Assembly (NCBI RefSeq): GCF_026314945.1
Contig: NZ_CP111121.1
Coordinates: forward strand, 1,736,001 to 1,800,000
Length of the DNA: 64,000 bases
Source of the DNA: Chryseobacterium fluminis
Lineage (GTDB): Bacteria > Bacteroidota > Bacteroidia > Flavobacteriales > Weeksellaceae
Direction: 5' to 3'
Shown here: positions 8,318 to 16,878 of the stretch, piece by piece
How the letters are laid out: every line of letters starts with the position of its first letter
Numbering within the stretch: position 1 is the first letter of the stretch
Made by a program: the position numbers and the translations under genes
The notes under the pieces: generated by a model
Databases searched by the model: none
Told to the model about the DNA's origin: nothing
What the model saw: only the letters and a program-made list of their open reading frames with translations

Positions 8318-9581
8318 AGCCGATCGCTTTTTCCAGAGCAATGCCCCGTGATCCTTTTAATAGAATATTTTCAGACTGAATTTTGTTCGTTTTAAGATAT
8401 TCTATTAATTGTAAAGTATTTTCAAAAGATGTTTCTGACGCATTCACGCTTCTGAAATTTTTTCCAACGGTAATAATCCCGTCAAAATTGAGTTCGCGGC
8501 TTAATCTGAGGACATTCTGATGTTCTTTTTCGCTGTCGTCCCCTAGTTCAAGCATATCTCCGATAATAATAGTTTTGGAACCTTCAAAAGTGATAAAATT
8601 CTTCAAAGAAGCCACCATCGAACTTGGGTTGGCATTGTACGTATCCAGTACCAGGGTCTGGTTTTCTTTTTTGACAATCTGAGAACGCATATTGGTAGGC
8701 GTATACTCTTCAATAGCCTGCCTGATCTTTTCAAAATCAATTCCAAAATGCAGGCCCAGACTTGCTGCGGCACACAGATTGGTAAAATTGTACTCACCGG
8801 TCAGCTGAGAAATAGCTTTCGTTCCCTCGTAGCTTAATCCCACAAAATGTTCTCCAGAAAACAGCCCGAACTGATAATCTGAACTTTCTTTCCCAAAGGT
8901 AATTTTAGGGGAATAGCTTTTTGTTTTATCTGCCTGAATAGCATCATTTTCATTAACCAGAATAGTCTGCGCATGACTTTCCAGATACTCATACAGCTCA
9001 GATTTTCCTTTAATTACTCCTTCAAATCCACCGAATCCTTCCAGGTGGGCCTTTCCAAAGTTGGTAATATATCCGAAATTGGGCTGGGCAATACTGCATA
9101 AGAGCTCAATTTCCTTCTGGTGATTGGCCCCCATCTCGATGACTGCCATCTCGTGTTCCGGCTTTACAGACAGCAAAGTCAAAGGAACCCCGATATGATT
9201 ATTTAAATTTCCACTGGTATATTGTACGTTAAATTTCTGCGAAAGCACAGCATGGATAATTTCCTTCGTAGTCGTTTTCCCATTACTTCCTGTGAGTCCT
9301 ATTACAGGAATCCGAAGCTGCCTTCTGTGATACACGGCAAGCTCCTGTAAGAATTCAAGTGTTGAACGTACATAGAATATATTTCTGTCTGTATCTTCAA
9401 AATCCTGCTGTTCCACGATGACAGCCAATGCTCCATCTTCAATCGCTTTACCGGCCTGGGTGGCAGCATTGAAATTTTCACCTGAAAACGCAAAGAAAAT
9501 ATCGTTCTTATTAATCTTACGGTTATCAATAGTGACCTTCTCTGACTGTAAAAATATCGGGTAAAACTGTTCTATATTCAT
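8310..9581 (-). CDS. murF: UDP-MurNAc-tripeptide--D-Ala-D-Ala ligase
   Basis: A 423-residue Mur ligase that adds D-Ala-D-Ala to the UDP-MurNAc-tripeptide, the last cytoplasmic step of peptidoglycan precursor synthesis. Motifs: IDNRKINKNDIFFAFSGENFN N-terminal UDP-binding domain, ATP loop GLTGSNGKTTTKE near residue 95, VIEMGANHQKEIE, GKAHLEGFGG, and DTYNANPSSM with NMRSQ in the C-terminal half. Length is normal. A TATTTTTG box ends 4 nt before the ATG and is embedded in the T-run of the gldJ terminator, so murF probably has its own leaderless promoter rather than depending on gldJ. Confidence 0.96.
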   Translation of the reverse strand: MNIEQFYPIFLQSEKVTIDNRKINKNDIFFAFSGENFNAATQAGKAIEDGALAVIVEQQDFEDTDRNIFYVRSTLEFLQELAVYHRRQLRIPVIGLTGSNGKTTTKEIIHAVLSQKFNVQYTSGNLNNHIGVPLTLLSVKPEHEMAVIEMGANHQKEIELLCSIAQPNFGYITNFGKAHLEGFGGFEGVIKGKSELYEYLESHAQTILVNENDAIQADKTKSYSPKITFGKESSDYQFGLFSGEHFVGLSYEGTKAISQLTGEYNFTNLCAAASLGLHFGIDFEKIRQAIEEYTPTNMRSQIVKKENQTLVLDTYNANPSSMVASLKNFITFEGSKTIIIGDMLELGDDSEKEHQNVLRLSRELNFDGIITVGKNFRSVNASETSFENTLQLIEYLKTNKIQSENILLKGSRGIALEKAIGFI

Positions 9582-9585
9582 AGTC

Positions 9586-9593
9586 CAAAAATA
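9586..9593 (-). promoter_or_regulatory. -7 box of murF, 4 nt from the start codon
   Basis: Minus-strand TATTTTTG, then GACT, then ATG. It lies directly downstream of the gldJ terminator stem on the same strand. Confidence 0.5.
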
Positions 9594-9595
9594 AA

Positions 9596-9622
9596 AAAAC
9601 CTTACGGATTACGTAAGGTTTT
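9596..9622 (-). terminator. gldJ terminator
   Basis: Stem AAAACCTTACG (9596-9606) and CGTAAGGTTTT (9612-9622), loop 5 nt, followed by T-rich sequence on the minus strand. It lies 24 nt past the gldJ stop and separates gldJ from murF. Confidence 0.85.
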
Positions 9623-9645
9623 CTATAAGTATTTTTTTGATAATA

Positions 9646-11250
9646 TTATCTTCTCGTTCTTGCTTTGTCGCTTGCTCTGGCGTCCTGAGCTACACGGAAT
9701 CCGATCCATCCGTAAGCTTTGTTCTGGTCTTTATATCTTCTTTGTCCCGGATCCAGCCAATAAGCTGTATCCTGCCAGGATCCCCCTTTAATAACTCTGA
9801 TGTCATTCGTCATTGAAGAAGTTCTTTCTTTTCTGTCTTTCTGTAGAATTACTTTACCTGCAGCATCTACGATGAAACGTTTCTGAGGCGCATTGTACAT
9901 ATTCTCACTGCTGCTCACAGAGTCCGAAGTACTTCTGTAATCTAATGAAGACTGTCTGTCACCATCTCTGTAGTTTCTGTAGTCTGCTATGGTTTCTCTT
10001 TCAAACTGACCCGGTAAGTTCTTATAAACCAATCTTCCGTCAGCTAAAGTATCGTATTTAATGTTGCTCTCGTCTACCATCTTGTAAGTTCCGTCTCCGT
10101 TTCTTACGATTGCCTGAGGCATATTTCCTCGGTAATAGTTGAAGTCACTGAAATCTTCATCGATGATCGGTCTGTAAACATCTGCAGTCCATTCAGAGAC
10201 GTTGCCATACATTCCGTAGATTCCAAGGTCATTGGATGGATACTGTCTTACGTCTGAAGTTCTTGCAGACCCGTCATTTTTCCAACCGGCAATACCTGAA
10301 TAATCTCCTGTACCCATTTTGAAGTTTTCAAGGAACATCCCTCTGTCTCTTCCTTTGGTTCCTCTTAACAATTCGATTTCAGGTTTTTTACCCTGATACT
10401 GGTTGTACTCTCTGTTTTTGGCCATCCCCAAAGCTGCATATTCCCATTCCACTTCTGTAGGAAGTCTGAATTTCTGCACCATAGCACTGCTTGGAGACCT
10501 GTTTGCTGACAGCAGTCTCTGATTGGTAGTTTTGATACCGTTCTTCTGCTGCATTCTTTTTTCGTTTATATAACCTTGCATTTCAGGATCATTCGATTTG
10601 AATTTATCCATATTAAATGCCGTACCTCCCTGATTGTTTGATTCGTTGATATACAGATCTTTCGCGATGATACCGGCCTGCATTAAAGCCTTTTCGTTTG
10701 CTCTGTCTGTTAACCACTCGCAATATCTGTTAGCCTGAGTCCATGAAACCCCTACTACCGGATAGTAATCGAATTCCGGAGAACGGAAATAGGTTTCGTT
10801 GTAATCATTTCTGGATAATTTGTTATCCCATAATAAGGTATCCGGTAAAGCACCGTTGTAGATTTCCTTAAAACTAGGATCACTTGGTGGGAATACGTAC
10901 TTCAACCATGTAAGGTATTCGCGGTATTCGTAGTTAGTAATTTCTGTTTCTCCGATAAAGAATGAGCTTACCTGCATTCTGCGAGGCGAGTTATTCCAAT
11001 CATGCATAACATCATCTTTCACTAATCCCATGGTAAAAGTTCCACCTTCTACATATACCATTCCCGGCCAACCTTTCTGCTTTTGTTGCTTTCCTGCAAA
11101 AAACCAACCTTGTTTTTCGTTTGGCTTCCAACCGGTCTTGCTGACAAACTTTTTAGTACCGCCACCTTTGTTGGTACCTCCGCCGCCACAACTGGTTAAT
11201 GCAAGTGTAGAACTTAATGCTATTAATGAAAACAACTGTAGTTTTTTCAT
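9646..11250 (-). CDS. gldJ: Gliding motility lipoprotein GldJ
   Basis: A 534-residue lipoprotein required for gliding and for a functional type IX secretion machinery in Flavobacterium. I choose the ATG at 11250, which gives a signal peptide with lipobox LTSC followed by a glycine-rich linker; the longer frame from 11298 adds an unlikely leader. The body is a formylglycine-generating-enzyme-like (SUMF1) fold: MVYVEGGTFTMG, NSPRRMQVSSFFIGETEITNYEYREY, FRLPTEVEWEYAA, GIYGMYGNVSEWTADVY, VIKGGSWQDTAYWL and GWIGFRVAQ. GldJ-type proteins keep the fold but are thought to be structural. It is divergent from porU, the usual flavobacterial neighbourhood. Confidence 0.95.
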   Translation of the reverse strand: MKKLQLFSLIALSSTLALTSCGGGGTNKGGGTKKFVSKTGWKPNEKQGWFFAGKQQKQKGWPGMVYVEGGTFTMGLVKDDVMHDWNNSPRRMQVSSFFIGETEITNYEYREYLTWLKYVFPPSDPSFKEIYNGALPDTLLWDNKLSRNDYNETYFRSPEFDYYPVVGVSWTQANRYCEWLTDRANEKALMQAGIIAKDLYINESNNQGGTAFNMDKFKSNDPEMQGYINEKRMQQKNGIKTTNQRLLSANRSPSSAMVQKFRLPTEVEWEYAALGMAKNREYNQYQGKKPEIELLRGTKGRDRGMFLENFKMGTGDYSGIAGWKNDGSARTSDVRQYPSNDLGIYGMYGNVSEWTADVYRPIIDEDFSDFNYYRGNMPQAIVRNGDGTYKMVDESNIKYDTLADGRLVYKNLPGQFERETIADYRNYRDGDRQSSLDYRSTSDSVSSSENMYNAPQKRFIVDAAGKVILQKDRKERTSSMTNDIRVIKGGSWQDTAYWLDPGQRRYKDQNKAYGWIGFRVAQDARASDKARTRR

Positions 11251-11413
11251 AGTCGATATAAATATTTTCAAAGTACAAAGAAAAAATAAATTATTCAATA
11301 AATCAAATAAAGATTGATTTTTTTGAAAAACGTTAACAAATTAATTTTATTGTATCGCAATTTAATTATAAAATTTTCATTTATTTTGTAATTTAGAAAT
11401 TTCAAAAATAAAC

Positions 11414-14400
11414 ATGAGACAAAAAATTACGATTTTACTCCTAATCAATTTCGTGTCAATGATTTACGCCCAAAGAATCTCTATCGAATGGAGCGGATCA
11501 AAAGTTCAGGACTTTGGTGATACAAAATTGACACTTCCTAATATTAAAAATGAAGGACTTTCGTTCAGCCAAAATAACATTTTTATACTAACCAAGCAAA
11601 AAATCGGAGAAAGACAGATAAAAATAACCAACCCGGTCTGGGAGAACGTTTCCGCCAGAGATCTGTATGATCTGAACAAGGATCTTTTACCGGAACGCGA
11701 CATCAGTGATGTTGATTATTATTATTTTGAAGGGGATCGATACGCCAGCATTAATGTTTCTCTGTTAAAAAGAGTAAACGGAAGGGCTCAGCGTTTATCT
11801 TCTTTCGAAATTTCAGAATCCGGATCTTCCATCAGTAATTTCAGCACAGCTAAAGTAGGAACCACAAACAATCCTCTTTCCAGCGGAAATTTTTATAAAA
11901 TAAAAGTCGATAAATCCGGAATTTTCAAAATAACGGCTCAGTTTCTGAGTGCCAACGGGATCAACCCTTCTTCTGTAAACCCAAAAAACTTCAGAGTTTA
12001 CGGAAACGGGGGCATTATGCTTCCTGAATTTAATCAGGATGCAAAATACAGTGCCCTCCAGGAAAATGCCATTCAGGTCGTCGGTGAAGATGACGGCGTA
12101 TGGAATGATGGAGACTACGCGCTGTTCTATGCACAGGGACCGGACGGATACAACCTTTACAACAACGATAACGGTAATGGCTTCAAGAGATCTGAAAACA
12201 GAAACGATTACAGCAATAACGTCAAAAATATTTACGAAGATTTTTCATACTATTATATTAACTTCGATAAAGGTCCGGGAAAAAGAGTTCAGGCAGTAGA
12301 TGTCAATCTTCCGGCCACTCCCCTTATTACCAGGTATGACGATTATCAGGTTACCAATATCGACCAGAAAAATTTATTAAAAGTAGGACGGATCTGGGTA
12401 GAAGACACGCCTTTCACCAGTCCGAAGACCATTACCTTCAATACAAAAACACCCATTCAGGCAGGCGATGTCGTAAGGTACAGAACACAGGCCATAGGCT
12501 TTAAATCGCAGCAGAACAGTCTGGAATTCAATATTAATAACCAAAATCCTATTACGGTAGTGATACCTGCCAATACAGCCAATTCCAACTACGACTTTTA
12601 TCTTTCAAGATATGCCGGAACCATCTCAAATCTGAGCGGTACCCAGATTACATTTAATTACAAACCCAATATCACCGTAAATCCTAACGGAACGTATTAT
12701 TTTGATTATGTAGAAGTGCAGTATAAGCAGAATCTTACATTCAACGGGACTCAGATGAACTTCAGAGATTTCTCCCTGCTGAGCGGAAGCAACACAAATT
12801 ATGGTTTTAGTGTTTCAAATGCATCGGGAATGGAGCAGATCTGGGATGTTACCGATATTACGAATGCTAACAGAAGGGTGAATAAGGCAGCGGGAAACGC
12901 TACTTTTAATTTCGGATATATTGCCGCAGATCAAAATTTCAACAATGAATTTGTGGCTTTTAAAAATGATGCCGCCTTCAGTCCTCAGTTTGTAGGCCGG
13001 ATTAATAATCAGAATCTTTCCGCATTACAGAATGTAGACTATCTTATCATCACCACTCCTGAACTGATGGGTCAGGCACAGAGAATGGCCAATTACCATC
13101 AGACAAAAAACAACTATAACGTACAAATCGTTGATACGGATAAGATTTATAACGAATTCGGGAGCGGAAGCAGAGATCTGACAGCGATCAGAGATTTTAT
13201 CACCAAATTAAATACCCCCCTGGGAACTCTGAAATATGTTCTGATCGTCGGCGATGCTTCTTATGATTACAAAAACAGAATTTCCAATAATTCTAATGTG
13301 GTGTCCAGCTATGAAAGTGAAGATTCTGCGGATTATATCAATTCTTTCGTAACGGATGACTATATCGTTATGACCAAGCCGCAGACATCAGCTTCTCTTT
13401 CGAACAATATGCCTGATGTTCCGATCGGAAGAATTCCTGCAGCCAATAATACGGAAGCCGGTAATATGATCGATAAAATCCTGGCGTATTATAATAATAT
13501 GCCGGGACAGTCTACTCCATTTGGAGAATGGCGTATGAAACTGGATTTTGTCGTAGATGATGATCACGATGAATCTCCGAGCAATCCTGTTCCTTTCCAT
13601 ACGGTAATGAACAATACGCTGGCAGATGTTTTTGAACAGCCCGGATCTACTCTGCTGAGAGAATACAACGTAAGAAAACTGTATCTTGATGCTTTCCAGG
13701 CACAAAGTACCGCAGGAGGACAGCGCTATCCGCAGGTAAACCAGGCGATTTCCAATGATATCGGAAACAGTCTGTACCTGTTCTATTTCGGGCATGGAGG
13801 GATTAATGGCTGGGCACAGGAAAGAGTGCTGACAACAGATGAGATTCAGAACGCCAACAATTACTCGAACGTATACAGCAGATTCCCTTTTGTATCCACC
13901 ATCACCTGTGAGTTTACGCTGTGGGATGAGCCCGCAACATTCTCTGCAGGAGAGCAGTTTATGAAGCTGAAACAGGGAGGACCTGCTACCATGATCACTT
14001 CAAGCCGTGCGGTGGGTATCGGTTACGGTATTGATTTTACCAATCTTTATACAAAGGAGATATTCAAATTAACGGGCGATGATTTCAATACATTAGGAAA
14101 TGCCCATTTAAATGCTAAAAAATTAAAGCCGGGAGATTCCAACCACTTAAAAGTAAATTTACTGGGTGACCCCGCCATGAAATTAAGCAGACCTCAGAGA
14201 TTAATGGTCATTGATAATATTGAGACTCCGGTTCCCGGATTAATCAGAGGACTGGATTTCGTAAAAGTAAAAGGTCATATCAATAATCCGAACGGAACGA
14301 TTAATACGACCTTTAACGGAAGAGTGGTGATTAATATTTTTGATAAAAGGTTAAACAAAAAAACATTGAATAACGACGGTAATCTTGCCGTTTTAAATTA

Positions 14401-15322
14401 TACAGAAGAAGGAAGCGCTATTGTTAAAGCATCGGGAACTGCTGTAAACGGGGTTTTCAATGTAGAATTTTATGTTCCGAAAGATATTAATTATGCCGTA
14501 GGGGAAGGCAGAATATTAGGATATGCGGATAATAAAAACTTTGACGTATTTAATAACCAGGCCGTACAGGTGGGAGATATTAACCCTAATGGGATTAATG
14601 ATAATGAGCCGCCAAAAGTGAAATTGTACATGAACAATACCAACTTTGCAGAAGGCGGAATCACTGATCAGAATCCGACGCTGCTGGCCTGTGTTACGGA
14701 TGATACGGGAATTAATTCCACAGGATCTGGTATCGGTCATGATATTACTGTATATTTGGACGGTCAAATCATTAACACCGTTGTATTGAACGACTTCTAT
14801 GCTTCAGGTGAAGGAAACGGATGTTTGAGTCCAAGTTTAGCAGACTATCAGAAAGGGAACGTTACCTACCCTTTCAGGAATTTAGCGATCGGTCAGCATC
14901 AGTTGACATTTAAAGTTTGGGACATAAACAATAATTCGACAACCTCTACGTTAAACTTTGAAGTTAAGAATGAGGCCGATCAGCATCTGATCATTAACAG
15001 ACCTTTAAACTGGCCGAATCCTTTTACCAATAAAACGTACATCCAGTTTGAACACAATTGTGATGATATTCTGGATGTGAATGTTCAAATTTATACCATA
15101 ACAGGGAAACTGGTAAGAACTTTATCTCAGCCGGTGGTCGCAGAACCCTTCCTACAGGGCTTCAGAACACCACGCCAGGCAATAGAATGGGACGGAAGAG
15201 ATGATTTTGGGTCGACAGTAGCAAAAGGTACGTATATTTTTAAGATATTTGCAAAAAGTCAAAATCAAGAAAAATGCAAAGGAAGTGCTACCGCTATAGA
15301 AAAAATGGTACTTTTGAAATAA
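11414..15322 (+). CDS. porU: Type IX secretion sortase PorU
   Basis: A 1302-residue gingipain-like (C25) cysteine protease that removes the C-terminal signal of type IX substrates at the cell surface. The signal peptide covers about residues 1-19 (ending IYAQ). The catalytic His lies in YFGHGG (His794) and the Cys in STITCEFTLWDEP (Cys832). The C-terminus (PLNWPNPFTNKTYIQFEH, then VQIYTITGKLVRTL and GTYIFKIFAK) resembles a FlgD/CTD-type beta-sandwich seen in PorU proteins. porV follows after 60 nt, and PorU works in a surface complex with PorV. Length is normal for flavobacterial PorU. Confidence 0.95.
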   Translation: MRQKITILLLINFVSMIYAQRISIEWSGSKVQDFGDTKLTLPNIKNEGLSFSQNNIFILTKQKIGERQIKITNPVWENVSARDLYDLNKDLLPERDISDVDYYYFEGDRYASINVSLLKRVNGRAQRLSSFEISESGSSISNFSTAKVGTTNNPLSSGNFYKIKVDKSGIFKITAQFLSANGINPSSVNPKNFRVYGNGGIMLPEFNQDAKYSALQENAIQVVGEDDGVWNDGDYALFYAQGPDGYNLYNNDNGNGFKRSENRNDYSNNVKNIYEDFSYYYINFDKGPGKRVQAVDVNLPATPLITRYDDYQVTNIDQKNLLKVGRIWVEDTPFTSPKTITFNTKTPIQAGDVVRYRTQAIGFKSQQNSLEFNINNQNPITVVIPANTANSNYDFYLSRYAGTISNLSGTQITFNYKPNITVNPNGTYYFDYVEVQYKQNLTFNGTQMNFRDFSLLSGSNTNYGFSVSNASGMEQIWDVTDITNANRRVNKAAGNATFNFGYIAADQNFNNEFVAFKNDAAFSPQFVGRINNQNLSALQNVDYLIITTPELMGQAQRMANYHQTKNNYNVQIVDTDKIYNEFGSGSRDLTAIRDFITKLNTPLGTLKYVLIVGDASYDYKNRISNNSNVVSSYESEDSADYINSFVTDDYIVMTKPQTSASLSNNMPDVPIGRIPAANNTEAGNMIDKILAYYNNMPGQSTPFGEWRMKLDFVVDDDHDESPSNPVPFHTVMNNTLADVFEQPGSTLLREYNVRKLYLDAFQAQSTAGGQRYPQVNQAISNDIGNSLYLFYFGHGGINGWAQERVLTTDEIQNANNYSNVYSRFPFVSTITCEFTLWDEPATFSAGEQFMKLKQGGPATMITSSRAVGIGYGIDFTNLYTKEIFKLTGDDFNTLGNAHLNAKKLKPGDSNHLKVNLLGDPAMKLSRPQRLMVIDNIETPVPGLIRGLDFVKVKGHINNPNGTINTTFNGRVVINIFDKRLNKKTLNNDGNLAVLNYTEEGSAIVKASGTAVNGVFNVEFYVPKDINYAVGEGRILGYADNKNFDVFNNQAVQVGDINPNGINDNEPPKVKLYMNNTNFAEGGITDQNPTLLACVTDDTGINSTGSGIGHDITVYLDGQIINTVVLNDFYASGEGNGCLSPSLADYQKGNVTYPFRNLAIGQHQLTFKVWDINNNSTTSTLNFEVKNEADQHLIINRPLNWPNPFTNKTYIQFEHNCDDILDVNVQIYTITGKLVRTLSQPVVAEPFLQGFRTPRQAIEWDGRDDFGSTVAKGTYIFKIFAKSQNQEKCKGSATAIEKMVLLK

Positions 15323-15382
15323 TTTTAAAATAATAATACTAAACATATTAATAAAAAACTGATAATATATAAAAGACAACAT

Positions 15383-16546
15383 ATGAATTTAACTACTAAA
15401 CTGCTTTTAGGAATTGGGTTAGGTGCTGGTTTTTTAGGCTACGCTCAGGATCTGAGCCTGGTAAGACCAGTATTGACGGGAGCTCCCTTTTTAAGAATCG
15501 CGCCGGATGCAAGGTCCGGAGGTATGGGAGACCAGGGGGTGGTAACCTCACCTGATGCATTTTCTCAGTTCTGGAATGCTGCGAAATATCCTTTTAGCAG
15601 AACAAGTTCTTCCGTAGGATTAAACTATACTCCTTACATGGGAAAACTTACCAATGATGTGTTTTTGCTATATGGAGCGTTCCATAAATTCTTAGGGCAG
15701 GAAGAAAGATCTACCATCTCTGCGAGTATCTATTACTTTAATATGGGGGAAGTAGACCTTACTCAGTTAGTAGGAAATGATGTAACTTCCATGGGTACCT
15801 CGAAACCAAACGAATTCTCTATTGATATTGCTTATGGTCTTAAACTTTCAGATTCTTACTCAATGGCCGTTACGGGTAGATATATCCGTTCCGATTTAGC
15901 CGGAGGGTTCAACACAGATACGACCCTTAAGCCTGCTAACTCTTTTGCGGTAGATATTTCGGGTTATTATACTTCTCCAAAATTTTCAGGTTTAGGAAAT
16001 ATGGATGGTAAAATAAACGCCGGTTTTGCCGTTCAGAACCTTGGTCCGAAGTTGGATTATACAGGAAATGAAGAATCCAGATCTTATCTTCCGACCATGG
16101 CCAGATTAGGGGTAGGCTATGATATGTACCTGGATGATATGAACCGGGTTGGAATCAGTGTTGAAGGTTCTAAGATCCTAGTTCCGGGTTCTGAATTTGT
16201 AGGAATGGATCCTAATACAAGACAGCCCATCTATGCGGTGCCTAACGTAGGTGTAATACAGGGTATTTCAAAATCGTTCGATAACAAAAACTCTATTATG
16301 TATAGCGGTGCGCTGGAATATTCTTATGACAATGCCTTCGCAGTGCGAACAGGATATTTTCACGAAAGTGAAGAGCAGGGAGCAAGACAATTTGCTACGG
16401 CGGGTATTGGCTTAAAATACCGTTCTTTCGGATTGGATATTTCTTACCTGATCAATATGTCTAAAATTAATACTGCTTTGGATAACACCCTTCGTTTCGG
16501 TCTTACCTGGAATATCGGTGATGAAACCTCTAATGTAGATTATTAA
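15383..16546 (+). CDS. porV: Type IX secretion outer-membrane protein PorV
   Basis: A 387-residue FadL-like beta-barrel that shuttles type IX substrates from the Sov/SprA translocon to PorU. It has a signal peptide of about 21 residues (ending GYAQ) and the conserved early motif APFLRIAPDARSGGMGDQGV, followed by barrel strands with F/Y/G endings (SVGLNYTPYMGKL, YGLKLSDSYSMAVTGRYI, GLKYRSFGLDISYL) and the terminal strand NTLRFGLTWNIG. The small gap to porU suggests co-transcription. A terminator follows the stop. Confidence 0.95.
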   Translation: MNLTTKLLLGIGLGAGFLGYAQDLSLVRPVLTGAPFLRIAPDARSGGMGDQGVVTSPDAFSQFWNAAKYPFSRTSSSVGLNYTPYMGKLTNDVFLLYGAFHKFLGQEERSTISASIYYFNMGEVDLTQLVGNDVTSMGTSKPNEFSIDIAYGLKLSDSYSMAVTGRYIRSDLAGGFNTDTTLKPANSFAVDISGYYTSPKFSGLGNMDGKINAGFAVQNLGPKLDYTGNEESRSYLPTMARLGVGYDMYLDDMNRVGISVEGSKILVPGSEFVGMDPNTRQPIYAVPNVGVIQGISKSFDNKNSIMYSGALEYSYDNAFAVRTGYFHESEEQGARQFATAGIGLKYRSFGLDISYLINMSKINTALDNTLRFGLTWNIGDETSNVDY

Positions 16547-16566
16547 AAATATATCTTCTCTGATAC

Positions 16567-16592
16567 AAAGCCTCATTTTATGGGGCTTTTTT
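16567..16592 (+). terminator. porV terminator
   Basis: Stem AAAGCCTCA (16567-16575) and TGGGGCTTT (16581-16589) with one G-T wobble, then a T-run. Confidence 0.8.
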
Positions 16593-16866
16593 GATTTACT
16601 CCACACTCAGTGATCTGAATTTACTAAAAGCAGACCTGTCATTTGAAGCTCTTTTCGCTTCTCTCCTATCCTTGGTTTCAGCCTTCCGGAATCTGCCCGA
16701 AATCTTTAGCTGACATCTTGCCCACAGCCAGAATGTATCATTTTAGTGCCGCAATAAATCGACTGCTTATAATGACTGTTCACAATTCACATTAAAATAA
16801 AATTCAATACCCTAAGATATCTCTACAAAAGTCTTATTTTTATAAGGCTTTTCTATTTTCTATAAG
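16593..16866. other. Spacer with a second hairpin upstream of the FUSC gene
   Basis: There is no open frame of note. A second stem, AAAAGTCTTA (16828-16837) with TAAGGCTTTT (16844-16853), is followed by T-rich sequence and resembles a backup terminator. It ends only 13 nt before the FUSC -7 box, where a -33 element would normally sit. Confidence 0.55.
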
Positions 16867-16874
16867 TATTTTTG
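16867..16874 (+). promoter_or_regulatory. -7 box of the FUSC gene, 4 nt from the start codon
   Basis: TATTTTTG followed by CAAT and the ATG at 16879, so a leaderless transcript is predicted. No TTTG box at -33. Confidence 0.5.
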
Positions 16875-16878
16875 CAAT

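Noticed and set aside
13388..13795. 135-codon antisense frame within porU
   Set aside because: A shadow of the porU coding frame with no domain or own context.
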